The notes beneath the pieces are model-generated. The model worked only from the letters and a program-made list of their open reading frames with translations. It made no database searches and had not been told where the DNA came from. A stretch of DNA of 64,000 nt from Dryas octopetala (Eukaryota > Streptophyta > Magnoliopsida > Rosales > Rosaceae), in the NCBI GenBank assembly GCA_963921425.1, contig OY992835.1, positions 3,472,001-3,536,000 of the forward strand. Reading direction: 5' to 3'. The position numbers were made by a program, and so were the translations under genes. Numbering within the stretch: the stretch's first letter is position 1; every line of letters begins with the position of its first letter. Of the stretch, positions 34,101 through 46,792 are shown in pieces.

Positions 34101-35061
34101 TAAGAGCACACGAAAATATTAATTCGGTGCATACATGGTCCAATTTCATTTTGATTGTACCAAAACGTTCCCGGATGGCAAGAAACACATGTCGAAGAAC
34201 TTTCTTATGTTAAGATGAGTGTTCTAGACCTATTGAAGAACATTTTGTGTTATGAACCCTTAAAAACGTAATTTCGGTGCGTACTTGATCCAATTTTGTC
34301 CAAATTGCACCAACAAGTTCCCGGTTGGCAAGAAAGTCATGTCTTAACACTTTCTCATGTTAGAATTAGTGTTCTAGACCTTTTGAACCGCTTTTAGTGT
34401 TAAGAATGCACGAAAACGTAATTTCGCTGCATAGTTGGTCCAATTTTGTCCAAATTGCACCAAAAGGTTCCCAGATAGCAAGAAAAATAATGTGAACCAC
34501 TTTCTCATGTTAGGAATTGCGTTCTAGACCTATTGCAGCACATTTGGTGTTAAGAACCCACAAAAACCTCATTTTCATGCATACTTGGTCCAATTTCGTC
34601 CAAATTGCACCAAAAGGTTTCCGGTAGGCAAGAAAGTCATGTCAAAACACTTTGTTATGTTAGAATTAGCGTTTTAGACCTATTGAACCATATTTGGTGT
34701 TAAGAACGCACATAAATGTCATTTCGGTTTATAATTGGTCCAATTTCGTCCAAATTATATCAAAACATTCCCAGTTGGCAAGAAAAACATGGGGAAGCAC
34801 TTTCGCATGTTAGGATTAGCGTTCTAGACCTTTTGAACCACATTTGGTTTTAAGAATACACAAAAACGTCATTTAGGAGTATCCTTAGTCCATTTCCGTT
34901 CAAATTGCTCCAAAAGGTTCTCGGTTGGCAAGAAAGTCATGTCAAAGCACCTTCTCATGTTGGAATTAGCGTTCTAGACCTTTTTAACCGCATTTGGTGT
35001 TAAGAACGCACGAAAACGTCAATTCGGTGCTTTCTCGGTCCAATTTCATTCTGATTGTACC
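31157..35061 (+). repeat. 150-bp satellite, forward; higher-order array
   Basis: Twenty-six monomers of ~150 bp. By shared variants they run A-B-C-D-A'-B'-F-(G/C hybrid)-D-A-B'-F-G'-C-D-A-B-C-D-A'-B'-F-G-C-D-A. The block from 33113 to 34612 is one complete 10-monomer unit (1,500 bp): the C, D and A monomers at 33113, 33263 and 33413 pair with those at 34613, 34763 and 34913. It continues the array at 17760-19197 across the inserted LTR element and is cut at about 35061 by the pararetrovirus fragment. The frame at 32656-32898 is a shadow. Confidence 0.93.
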
Positions 35062-35876
35062 AGGAATCTTTCTGAAAGCTGAGTTAATTCTAGAAGGTTG
35101 ACTCTCTCTTTTAGAGCTTTGACTTCTCCTTTTATTTCATTAATTTCTTTCTTTAGATCTGGAATTGTTGGTTCTTGAGATCTAAGGTTTTGTGAGACCT
35201 CTATTCTTTCAATTATATTTTGGAAACTGTAAGGTTCAATTGGTGAGGGAAAAGTGCGTTCTTTTCTCTTACTAGGCTGACCTTTGCTAACAGTTTCTAA
35301 ATATTGTTCTAAGGTTAACCTCTTTTGGGTAGGATCCTCTATTTTCTCTATGAGATCTAAGAGAAAACTATCCTGAGAAGTTAAAACATTTATCTCAAGG
35401 TTTTTTACCTTTTTACAAATACAGGAGATGTCTGAATCTTGGTCACTAGAGCTTGAGTAACCTTGATCTGTATCATCTTCTAATCCTGCGATATCTCCAC
35501 TTGAAGATTCTTCTGAGTTTAGAAGAATGTTATAAATTTTTTCTTTTAATCCTTCATTAATTTCTAAAGAATTAATTTTTTCTTTCAAACGACACTCATT
35601 CTTGTAGTGTCCTGTTTTTCCACAATTAAAACAGATAGGAGGTTTTTTTGAAAAATTCTTTTTCTTAGGAAACCTTTTTCTTTTAAAATTTCTTTCTTCT
35701 CTTGGCTCTTTAACCCACTCTTGCCTTTTTCTTGAAAATCTTTTATTTTTGTGAAACTTTTTTTTCTTTGTTTTAAACAGATCAGAAGGCTTGGAAAATC
35801 CAAACTGTTCACAAAAATCACCCATTTCTTTTCCCCTGGAAGACCTCTCTTTTTCCAAAAGCCTTTTTAATTTCAT
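35046..35876 (-). pseudogene. Coat-protein C-terminal/zinc-knuckle region of the pararetrovirus fossil
   Basis: A 276-codon open stretch: a very basic region (KKKKFHKNKRFSRKRQ), the CCHC knuckle CFNCGKTGHYKNEC that in relatives binds the viral RNA, an acidic serine-rich segment (SEESSSGDIAGLEDDTD) and a coiled-coil-like end (ELKKEINEIKGEVKALKERV-type). The last codons run into satellite. Protease and polymerase regions are not present. Confidence 0.8.
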
Positions 35877-38355
35877 ATCTGTGCATAAGGCTAATTAAGC
35901 CCTCAGCACAAATTTCTGAGACAAGGTGCCCAAAAGTTAAAGAAGCATAAGGGATTATGCCTCCATTTCTGGCTTTTAGCCTATTTCTTACATTCTCAGC
36001 AAACAAAGGTGGTAAACCTGAAATGAATTTTTCTCTCCAGAATTCTTGGTGACAATCTGGTCTAGTGTAGACCTTAGCTAAAAACACATCCTTATACCAT
36101 CTGAATTGGGACAAGGTTGGACATTTAAGGTTCATAAGAACTTCCCTAGACCTTTCATGTTGGACATTAACAGATCCTAAAAAATGAAGAGTAATTGTGT
36201 AAGCCAAAGTATTTACCCCATCCTCTAATGTGGTTTCTGACTTAACACCAAATTCATCCTTTTCTACCTTTTTAGTAGCAAATAAAATTTCATTTCTTTT
36301 AGATTCTGGCATGAAATCCCACCATCCTCTTAATTGTCCTGAGAAGCCAGTCACAATGGCAGAAGCCACTTGACTCTCTGAATTACCTGCAGCTTTACCA
36401 ACAGTTGCGTACATTAGCATTTGTCTAACCACATCAATAATTTGGTATTCTGTACGGCCGTCGATGTTCCATTCTACAATGGATCCTGCATCAAACCTAG
36501 CAGTGTCAAAATGGAAATTTTCCTCAAATCCCATATCGACAGGTGTTGGTCTATGGTAATAATTCCTACTTGGAGCCATAGGAATTGGGTTTCTTTTAAA
36601 ATTTATTTTATTTACCTGAGCACTGGCTGAATCTTCTGGATGATTCATGAAGACTTGTTCTAAGTCTTCTTCCTCTTCTGTTTCTTCTTCTTTTTTAGAG
36701 AGGACATTAATTATGGGACTCTTTGATCCTTCTACTTTAGAAGTCTTATCTTTTATATCTAATTTAGACAATCTTTGGAGAATTTCATCCATTACATCTT
36801 TTTGTTGGCTGCTAGACACAGGAGGTTTTAATCTATAATTTTCCAAGGTTGGTGGAGGTTTAAACATTACTTCCTGTATAGAATCTTTTTTAACTTGTTT
36901 AATAGATTCTAATTTAGAATCTTCTTCCTTAAAGGTTTTTAAGATATTTTCAATCCTAGAAGTTTGGGCTCCTAAAGATTGAAGGAACAAATTGGTATAA
37001 TTTCCTTGGGATAAAATATCCCCAATATGTTCAGTTGTAATTTTCTCAATTCTAGATAAAGTATCAGTTTTGAAAGGAGCAGCAAATGCCCCATTCATTT
37101 CTAAGGTTTCTGCTGGTGGATGGATCGACCTAACTGTTTTTCCCTTTTTAGTCAGGTAACTCTTAAAAGGATTTTCTAGAGTATTAATCACCAGATTATA
37201 CTCTTCAACATTTTGCCTTCTAGCAAAGCCTTCGAACCAGACAAAGAAAGCGATGTGCCTCCTAAATTGGGTCATGTTTGCAATAAAAGCTTTATGAATG
37301 ATTTCTTTTTGTTTTGAATTAAAAGCATGCTCAAACCATTCTCTATTCTTCCTGTTTTTATCAAGTATGTACTCCTTTTTTAGGAGTTCTTGATCTATTT
37401 CAAAAGGGCTTTCTATTTCTAAAACATTTATAAAAAGATCACCTTCTAAATCTGAAAAGGTAGGTGATTGAGGCCTTCTTACCTGGCTTGGCCTACTGGC
37501 TTCAGTTCCAGGTGTTTCCACCCTATACCATGGCTGACTAATTCCATTGTCAGTCTGCATCAATCCTCCCATGATTATTTTATCATGTTCCGATTCTGCC
37601 ACGAATGAGTTCCTTGCGCTAGGTAATCTAGAGCTTTCTCCCCTAGAACTTGTGCTTTCTCTTCCAATCCTTGCCGTTCTGCTTGTAGAAAATCTAATTT
37701 CTACATCTCCATCCTGGTGTTCAATGATCTGATCCACTTCTTGATTTTCTAACGGCTTAGCAGGAACCTGATTCTGTAAGGTCCATCTTTCAGGAAGAGT
37801 TATGTCATTCCACATAATAGTTTTAGGAACAACCACATTAGCCTTACCTAGATTGGCTTGGAATAATGTAGTCTTACCTTTGACTTCTAAGTCATGAGCT
37901 TCTGGACAAAGAGTGTTCATGGCTTTATAGTAAGTTCTATAAACAACAGCCATGTTTTGTGACCCTGAGATCATATCAAACCCTTGTGTTTGTAAATTTA
38001 GGGTTAAAGCCTTTAAGGCTCCTTTATCTGCAAGTGAGATAGAAAAATTTGGAAAACAATTGAAAAATACTGGCCCATCACAAAGTGATGATTCCACTAC
38101 TCCCAGTAGTGAATCCGCAAAGCGGTTATGCCTGCAATCTCGAACACATATTAGTACTGACGTTTTTAACCCTATTCTTGTTAAGGGTTTTACTGCAACC
38201 TGTACTAAACCAATGTGCAAATATTTCAATTCTCTTTTTTTATGTTCCTTTAACATTTCTTGTGAAAACAGTTGGAAATTTTCATGAGATTCTGAGATAT
38301 CATTTTTTATGCTTTCTACATCATTTTTTATGTGATTTTGGATATGTAAACTACC
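35062..38355 (-). mobile_element. Endogenous caulimovirid (petuvirus-like) fragment
   Basis: A fossil of a plant pararetrovirus (family Caulimoviridae), minus strand. In coding order it has a movement-protein region (30K type, with GPVFFNCFPNFSISLAD and CPEAHDLEVKGKTTLFQANL), a long linker, a coat-protein region (SGQLRGWWDFMPE, FRWYKDVFLAKVYTR, FWREKFISGLPPLF) and a coat-type zinc knuckle CFNCGKTGHYKNEC. The protease, reverse transcriptase and RNase H part of such a virus is absent: satellite follows at 35061. It is truncated on at least one side and cannot be a complete genome. The right end abuts CACTA-2 at about 38355. Genus placement (petuvirus-like rather than florendovirus) is from motif style only. 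The long open stretches suggest it is not very ancient. Confidence 0.85.
35818..38256 (-). pseudogene. Movement protein / coat-protein region of the pararetrovirus fossil
   Basis: An 812-codon open stretch. Residues ~10-190 resemble the caulimovirid movement protein, which in live relatives widens plasmodesmata. The middle is a charged linker with a coiled-coil-like stretch (~residues 440-540). Residues ~590-800 resemble the coat protein, with the conserved tryptophan-rich LRGWWDFM and GLPPLF motifs. It is part of an integrated, truncated virus copy and is treated as a fossil. Confidence 0.83.
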
Positions 38356-39660
38356 TTAGATACCGTGGACCAACTTGTGCGGTTTTGTGTGTTCTCCACA
38401 TATTGGACATGCATTATATCCTTTTACGACACAGCCAGATAAATTACCATAGGCTGGAAAATCGTTTATTGTCCACAACAGTACAACCTTTAGAGTGAAA
38501 TACTCTCCTTTGTATGCATCATACACTCCTACAACTGCCTTCCATAGAGTTTTTAAATCATCAATCAAAGGTGCTAGGTAAACGTCTATATCCCTTCCAG
38601 GTTGTTTAGGGCCAGAAATCAATAGACTCAGCATCGTGAACTTTCTTTTCATACACAACCATGGTGGAAGGTTATAAGTGATAAGTAGAACTGGCCATCA
38701 ACTGTATCTATTGCTTAAAGAACTATGGGGATTGAAACCGTCAGATGCAAGTGCGAGCCTAAGGTTTCTAGGATCTTCAGCAAATTCAGGCCACTTATAG
38801 TCCACTAACTTCCAAGATGAAGAATCTGCAAGATGCCGCATCTTACCATCTTTCACTCTTTTATCAGAATGCCAAGTCAAACTCTCGGATGTTTTACTAG
38901 ACTGAAACATCTTTTAAATCTTGGGATAATGGGAAAGTACCACAACACCTTCGTAGGCACCCCCTCCTTAATAGTTGAATCCCTACTTAACTTCGACCTT
39001 GACACACTACTGTTAGGGCAATTAATCTCATCCGCATACTCATTTCTATACAAGATGCAGTCATTAGGGCATGCATGTATTTTCTCATAGTCCATCCCTA
39101 AAGCACACAAAATCTTCTTGCCTCGTACATAGATGTGGGTATGTTATTACCTGATGGAAGAAAATCTCCAAAGGCAATCAAGTAGTCAGTGAAACTTGCA
39201 TCACTCAATCCATGCTTCGCTTTCAAATTGTACAATCTTACAATTGCTCCCAACTTGGTGAATTTATCACAACCAGGATACAAAGGTTCATCGCCATCCC
39301 CAACCAAATTAATGAAATCGTTAGAATCATTTGAAAATTCTTCCTCTTCATTATCTCCCATATCCACTATTTCGGAGACAAAATTATCTTCTTGTTCCTC
39401 CATACTTCTAGCTGCATTCAAAAATGTACTAGAAACTTCTCTTTGTGCAATATCCAATTTTGGTAACTTTGGTCAACCCTATTAAAATATAGATGATCCA
39501 TTATAACTCCAATCCCAAATTGTCTTATATTTCCACACTTTTGGCAGGACAATGAATGAGGTTTGGGTTTCTCGCATGCTGTAATGCAAACTTGAAAAAT
39601 TCTTGAATCCCTAACTTCTATGTCCTTGATCTTCTATCCGCATACATCTATGACTTGTCC
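38356..39660 (-). pseudogene. TNP2-like transposase fragment of CACTA-2
   Basis: Minus-strand pieces of a TNP2-type transposase with the same signatures as CACTA-1 and extending further, through MCMKRKFTMLSLLISGPKQP, DVYLAPLIDDLKTLWKAVVGVYDAY, TINDFPAYGNLSGC and CPICGEHT, equal to residues ~330-420 of the CACTA-3 protein. It is broken into at least four frames (breaks near 38650-38700, 38910, 39110 and 39460) and truncated after the CPICGE zinc-binding-like motif where viral sequence begins. Confidence 0.85.
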
Positions 39661-40015
39661 ATCTTTGACTTGTCCATACAAACATGCATGCCATTTATAA
39701 AATCATACCAAATATTGACTCTAGTGAAACAAAACAAATACAAAGACAAACTAAACACAACCACTATACCATTGAACATGGGCATGCAATTGAAAACTAA
39801 CTGGTCTTAGTAAGTTTGTGGTCCAAAATATTGTCTAAATATCTTAGACATACTCTGCAGGTTGATCTAAATTAGGTATTTCAAGTTAGCACAATGCATC
39901 TTAAAAATTATACACCTAGTTCAGTCTTAGTAATTTCCTCAATTGAAATAAAGCAAACACAACACAATGGAGTGAATGAACTTATATGATTTCTATAGGG
40001 TAGGGGAGGGGTAGC

Positions 40016-42010
40016 TGTTGATTGTTTTTTTAGAACAAAATAAAGCATGCAAGCACGAGGTCGATCCCATAGGGAATGGTTAATAAGCAACAAATCAATT
40101 CAAATAATCAAAAGAATAACTAAATGGGGGGTTTTGGAAAGATGGAAACACACGCACACATCACCACACGCACACACCCATTATCCTATCTTGCAATGTT
40201 AAGTTTTAAGTTTCAAATCATATATGCATACTCTAAACATCCAAGGCTAATGAGAAATCAATTCAAACACAATGTATTAAAGTTTGACTGCTAAAAAGGT
40301 TTGATTAGTTACTTTCTCGCAATTGTTCTCCTAAGGCATATATTAAGAGCTTCTTAGGTCTCCCCTAATCAGTTAACTTACATGTTCCCTAAGCGGACTT
40401 AAGGCAACTATTATCCATGTTAGAGTCATTAAGATTTATGAGAACGTCAAACATGCACAACATACAAGCTTTGATTATTTCCTTATAGAGGTCGCCCAAA
40501 ACCATTACCAAGAATAATCTCTTATTCTCCTGTTACTTGTGATTTAGTGTCTTTGATTAGTCCACAGCTAAACCTAACAAATAAACTAGATGCAATTATC
40601 CTAAGGTGGCCAGTCAAAGGACGCAAACAACTAGGGACGGATTCAATCAGATAATGAGAATTTAATACATGCAAACATCAAATTAATTCATCAAGAGACG
40701 GATAAACAATTTGTTAAAGCATGGCATAAATGAAAATCAACCTACAACTAACATGCAAGATAGAATAATAAACTACATAATTAAAATAGAAAATAAAATC
40801 AGAATAACATAAACAACATCTCAATCCATACTTATAATAAAATCAGAAACACAAACTAAAAAGAAAATCAGAATTCTAAACAAAAAGAAAATTAAAAACC
40901 AAGAGACACATCACTATGGTGGCTGCGGCAAGAAGAGGGGCTGAAGGAGACACCTAGCAAGCTGGAGGAACCCACGGCAAGGTGAGCTAGGGCTTGCGGC
41001 AAGGCTGGACTCCTTCTCTCTCTTGCTTGTCACGCCACTCAGTCACTCCTTCTCTCTCTCTCTCTGAATTCTGAAAATATGAAAATATGGGAACCCTAAA
41101 CTATGAGAGAATAGGATATATTTATAGAGGTGAGGGAGAAATCCTTGTGAGGCAAGGCTTAGTATATGCGGCAGCAGCTAGGGTTTGGGGAAGCTTGGGC
41201 TTGCGGCAAGGCTTGGCAATGGGCTTAAGTGACTCACGCCTAGGCCTCCTAGGGTTTCCTTCATGCACATGGGCTGCCACTTGGGTCTTGCGTGATAGGC
41301 TGCATGGGCTGCTAGGGTTGGGCGCATGCATGAATGCATGGCACCTCTGATTTTGGCATGACATAGGCCCATGGCCCATTTGACTTGATGACATGTCATA
41401 GTTTACCCTTGACCATTGACTTTGACTTCCCATTTCGCCCCTCATTTCATTTTGAATTCAAATTCATTTCTTCCCTCCATTTATTTCCATGGATGTCCAC
41501 CACCTTCTAGAAGCTTCTGGAACCTTGACTTGATAGAGTTGACTTTGACCAACCTTTCCTAGTCCAACTAGGATTTCTTGTAAATGAAGGATTCCTTAAC
41601 GATTTTGACTTCTCGTAATGACCATATTGCCCATGTAGTCTCCTAGTGTCATTAGGACTTCTTTCCCTAGTAGGGTTAGGTTTCCTAGTTCAACCAGGAA
41701 TTCCTGTTCCAATTAGGATTTCTCATTTCTGGCTCGACAATGATGGTTCTGGACTTGATGTTTCCTAGTGTGACTAGGAATCCTCATTTGACTAGGATTT
41801 CTGCTCTTTTCCTGGTTTGACCAGGAATTGACCCATTTTCCTAGTTTGACCAGGAAATGTGCCGAAATGGCTCCATTTGCTCATTTTTCCTATTTCTGCT
41901 TCATTTGACCTGAAAACACAAAAACAAGACAAGAAACACAAACTATCGAGTTCTAACACTCTGGGTTAAGGAATTAGTATCATAAAGTGATGCAAAATGC
42001 ACACTCATCA
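40016..42010 (-). mobile_element. Solo LTR, family A, in CACTA-2
   Basis: A 1,995-bp unit beginning TGTTGATTG and ending CACTCATCA, flanked by the perfect 5-bp duplication GTAGC (40011-40015 and 42011-42015). CACTA-1 shows the empty site at 2194-2203. It has the quasi-palindrome array (41540-41850), AGGGTTT motifs (41170-41320), a CATGCATGAATGCATG stretch and a minus-strand TATA-like region (41117-41126). Confidence 0.9.
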
Positions 42011-42412
42011 GTAGCAGCTTTCCACTTCAATACACAATTACCTACTCATAACTATTTTTCTCATCAAAATCAAACATTCATTATAATGAGTAACAAAAGT
42101 TAATCAATAGCATCAAGAAGTCAACATAATCTCTTCAATAGTCTACAAATAAAACCCCTACCATCAAAACAGAAGAAAACAAGATGCCGAAACCAACAAA
42201 ACGCAAAAAAAAAAAAAAAGGGCCTGATGAACTCACCTTTCCAATCCAATCGGCAGCCTAGCCATTTTCTTTTCCCAAGCTCAACAATATTACCAATATG
42301 AACTTCACCTTGAGCAAAAACACAAAACAAATAGGGTTAAAAGAACCTCAATGAACAAAAATAAAAAATGCACAAAAAAAGAAAGAACAAAATCTAATGA
42401 GGAAAAAACAGC

Positions 42413-43380
42413 CCAAATTGCACCACATGGTTCCCGGTTGACAAGAAAGTCATGTTAAAGCACTTTCTCATGTTAGAATTAGCGTTATAGACCATTTTAA
42501 CCGCATTTGGTGTTAAGAATGCACGAAAACGTCAATTCGGTGCATACTTGGTCCAATTTCGTTCTGATTGTACCAAAACGTTTCCGAATGGCAAAAAAAA
42601 CATGTCGAAGAACTTTCTTAAGTTAGGAAGAGTGTTCTAGACCAATTGAAGCACATTTGGTGTTATGAATCCTTAAAAAAAGTCATTTCGCTGCATACTT
42701 GGTGCAACAAATTGCACCAACAGGTTCTCGGTTGGCAAGAAAGTCATGTCAAAGCACTTTCTCATGTTAGAATTAGCGTTCTAGACCTTTTGAACCGCCT
42801 TTAGTGTTAAGAACGCACGAAAACGTAATTTCGTTGCATACTTGGTCCAATTTCGTTCTAATTGTACCAAAAAGTTTCTGGATGGCAAGAAAGACATGTC
42901 AAAGCACTTTCTCATGTTAGGATTAGGGCTCTAGACCTATTGAACCACAATTGGTGTTAAGAACGCATGAAAACATCATTTCGGTGCATACTTGGTCCAA
43001 TTTCGTCCTAATTGCACCAAAACGTTCCCAGATGGCAAGAAAGACATTGGGAACCACTTTCTCATGTTAGGATTAGTGTTCTAGACCTATTGAACCACAT
43101 TTGGTCATAAGAACACACATAAACCTCATTTCGGTGTATACTTGGTTCAATTTCGTCCAAATTGCACTAAAAGGTTCCTGGTTGGCAAAAAAGTCATGTC
43201 AAAGCATTTTCTCATGTTAGAATTAGCGTTTTAGACCTATTGAACCATATTTGATGTGAAGAACGTACATAAACGTCATTTCGATTCATACTTTGTCCAA
43301 TTTCGTTCAAATTACACTAAAACGTTCCCGGTTGGCAAGAAAAACATAGGGAAACACTTTCTCATGTTAGGATTAGCGTT
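42413..43380 (+). repeat. 150-bp satellite, forward
   Basis: About 6.5 monomers, including the shortened 'cttggtgcaacaaatt' variant. The first five match the order and private variants of 6160-6820. The array is cut at 43380 by the truncated end of a Ty3/gypsy element, beyond which satellite appears in the opposite orientation. Confidence 0.92.
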
Positions 43381-44787
43381 AACAACTCCAAATCTTCAAG
43401 GTATGAACAACTGCTGCTAACTCCAAATCATGAGTAGGATAGTTCTTCTCATGATTCTTCAGTTGTCTTGAAGCATAAGCTACTACTCTCTCATTTTGTA
43501 TCAGCACACACTCGGATCCTTAAGCTAAGGCATCTGCATAAACTTCATACGGATCCTTGCCATTTGACAATACCAATATCGGAGCTGATGTTAACCTTTT
43601 CTTCAACTCCTCAAACGCTTTCTCACACTTATCATTCCATTCAAACTTAGCTTCCTTATTCAAGAAACAAGTCAAAGGTGTAGCAATCTTGGAGAAATCC
43701 TGAACAAATCTCCTATAATAACCAGGTAATCCAAGGAAACTTCTTACCTCTGTAACATTCTTAAGTTGTTCTCACTCAAGCACAACTTCAATCTTGCTTG
43801 GATACACTGAAATTCCTTCCCCAGAGATTACATGTCCAAGGAATTGCATTTCGGTCAACCAAAAATCACACTTCGACTTCTTGGCATAGAGTTGCTTCTG
43901 TAACAGAGTTTCCAAAACAATCCTCAAATGCTCTTCATGTTCTTCTTGAGTCCTTGAGTAAATGAGAATATCATCAATGAAGATTATGACAAACTTATCC
44001 AAGTAAGGTCGAAAAATCCTTTTCATCAAGTCCATGAATGCTGCTAGTGCGTTCGTCAATCCAAATGGCATCACTACAAACTCATAGTGTCCACCAAGTA
44101 CGAAAAACAGTCTTTGATATATCCTCTTCTCGAACTTGAAGCTGATGATAGCCATATCGTAAATCAATCTTTGAAAAGTGCTTAGCTTCACTGAGTTGAT
44201 CAAATAACTCATCAATCCTTGGTAAAGGATACCTATTCTTGATAGTAACACTATTCAACTTCCGGTAGTCCACACACAAATGCAATGAACCATCATGCTT
44301 CTCGAATGAAACCTTTCTTTCGCAAATCCTCCAATTGTACTCTTAACTCTTCCATCTCAGTTGGTGCCATCCGATAAGATGGAATCAAAATAGGTTGGGT
44401 ACCAGGTACTAAGTCAATTCTAAACTCCACTTCCCTCTGCGGTGGGATACCTGGCAATTCGTCTAGAAACACTTCAGGATAATCATCTACTATTGGTATC
44501 ACTTTCCTTTCACCCTCCTTCACCCTTGTTGATGCGATAAGGGCATGGCATAACAAAACTCTTTTGTTCTCAAAACAAGCTTTCAACAACGGGTTTAAGG
44601 GAGTAAAATGCTCATTCAACCTTTTGACTACCACTCCTCCTTTAGGTGTAACCACAGTGATCTTCCTTTTCTCATAATCAATCCTGGCTTGCCTAACTTG
44701 TAACCAATCCATTCCCAAAATCAGGTCATAACAATCCATTTCCCATGGAAACAAATCAGCAGTTAAAACTTGGTTCTGTACTACCAT
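43381..44787 (-). pseudogene. Protease-linker, reverse transcriptase and RNase H start of the gypsy element
   Basis: Recognisable pieces: DLILGMDWL (end of the protease region), FLDELPGIPPQREVEF (linker), [49 protein letters not shown] and [12 protein letters not shown]-type reverse-transcriptase motifs, and, nearest the cut, a [14 protein letters not shown]-like RNase H segment. The enzymes would have copied element RNA into DNA. The region is broken and truncated. Confidence 0.83.
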
Positions 44788-45042
44788 CTGACAAGCTTTA
44801 AAGATTCTATCTATAGTGATTCATGTTCCTATGGGAACACTCAATTCTACAGGTTTATCCAAAAGTTCAGAGTTTAATCCTAAAGCTCTAGCAAACCAAA
44901 CAGATATAAAAGAGTGTGATGCACCAGTATCAAACAAAATCTTAACTTCAGTATTGGATAAAAGAATCATACTGTCAAGTGTAGTTTTTCCACTGTTTTC
45001 GCCTAAAGCAAAAACTCTGCCACCACTCCTAGCTTGCTAGGG

Positions 45043-45858
45043 TCATCCTCTACCTTGACTTCCCTGACTAGCTTGCTGAGATTCTTGTGGTTGTTGTTGA
45101 GGTCTAGTAGACGATGTCTGTGGTTGCTGCTGCTGCTGCTGCTGAGGAGCCAAAGATTGTCCAATAACTCCCCTCTTAGGACATTGGTTTCTGAAATGTC
45201 CTTCTTCTCCACAACCAAAGCAAATAACTAACCCAAACCTTTTCTGTGGAGCTACAACTCGCCCAGTAGCTCCCTTCTGAGGACATTGACTCTTGAAATG
45301 TCTTTCTCCTCCACAGCCAAAACAGATCAGTGGTCCTGACCTCTTCTTGGTACCACTCCCAGAAGATGAGTCTTTTCCCTGGTTAGTCTTCCTTTTCTTC
45401 TCACCAGACTTCCCAAATGAAGTCTGTCTCTTCTGGTTGTTCAGATACTCCTGCTTAATCGCATAAGCAGACTCAACAATGTCCTTATAGGTCTTAGTTC
45501 CATGACCAACAATAAACTTTTTTATTCCAAACTTAAGACCTTGAAAGAACCTTACAGCCTTTGTATTTTGATCATTCACAATTGCCTTGGCAAAATGTCC
45601 AAGCTCAGTAAACTTATTCACATACTCGCCGATAGTCATGTTACCTTGCTCCAGAATTATAAATTCACCCAACTTACTCTGTTGCAGCGCTGGAGGAAAG
45701 TATCGATCATAGAAATGTTCCACAAATTGCTCCCAAGTAATTGCAGTCACATCTCCCACTTGATCACAAATGGTTCTCCACCAACAGTCGGCTTCTCCCT
45801 CCAGGACATGAGTAGCTAGCCAAACTCGATACTCAGACGGGGCATTGATCGAATCCAA
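45043..45858 (-). pseudogene. gag of the gypsy element, two zinc knuckles
   Basis: A 271-codon open stretch: retrotransposon gag core (WWRTICDQVGDVTAITWEQF, FYDRYFPP, FTELGHFAKAIV), a basic linker, and two CCHC knuckles CFGCGGERHFKSQC and CFGCGEEGHFRNQC, then a glutamine-rich tail. The sequence upstream (45859-46293) is the start of gag plus leader. It is part of a broken element. Confidence 0.83.
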
Positions 45859-46293
45859 CTTCTTTTTAACATTCTGGATCCAAACTTCCGCTTTAGTCTA
45901 ATCAGCTTCAGTACTACCGTAAAATTTCAACAGATGGCTCTTCAGAAAACGATCATTAAAATGATCCTAGCGCTTTTCCTCGCGCTCCTCAGCCGTCAAC
46001 TGTTCACCGGCCTGATTCGCTAAGAAAGTCTGGAACATTTGAACAAACTGTTGAGAGTCGAACCGATTCTGGTTGCATTGTGCCCGGTTGTTGACTCGTC
46101 TAGGCGGTATCTTGTCAATCAAAGTGAAAGAAACAATGGGCAGGGTTCAACAACTATTCCGAAGTGAATCAAAGCTTTCGGAATAACAGAATACAAATTA
46201 CTGTTGAATCTCACACAACAAATTTGAAAGAATGAACAGAAGAGAAGTTTCAAAAGATAACTCTCAAAAGACTCTAGGTTGGTATTCTAAAAA

Positions 46294-46732
46294 GGCTTAT
46301 TAGCACATTTGCCCCTTGATTTTTAGGTTTTTTCTCACTTTGCCCCCTCATATTTATTTATATAACCCCCTGAACTTTTATGTCGTTTCCAACATTACCC
46401 GATTTCGTCAACTCCGTTTACACCACCGTTAGAAATGCTGACGTGGATGGGTAATTTTGTCATTTCACTAATAAAATATATTTAAAACAATATTTAAATT
46501 AACAAAATAATAAAACTTTAAATTAAAATAAAATTTTTAAAATTAAATTAAATAAAAAAAAAAGACCAAACCCCTCCTTCCCCACTCTCTCCCCCCCCCC
46601 ACCCACTGCGCATGCCGGCCATTCCACTCTTCCCACACTCTGTACATTCCGGCCACCCCACCCTCTCCACTCACTGCACATGCCGACAACCTCCTCCATT
46701 CTTTTTCCCTTTCTCTCATTCTCCTTCTTCTT

Positions 46733-46792
<60 letters not shown>

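Larger units (their letters stand above)
38356..42412 (-). mobile_element. CACTA-2, broken copy related to CACTA-1
   Basis: A minus-strand CACTA fragment that matches 696-2585 of CACTA-1 almost throughout (the poly-A run, leader and transposase start are all shared), plus ~150 bp more transposase at its left end. A solo LTR-A lies inside (40016-42010). Its 5' terminus is missing: CACTA sequence stops at 42412 inside the leader and joins satellite whose variant order matches that beyond the CACTA-1 terminus. The left end meets the pararetrovirus fossil. It is not mobile. Confidence 0.85.
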
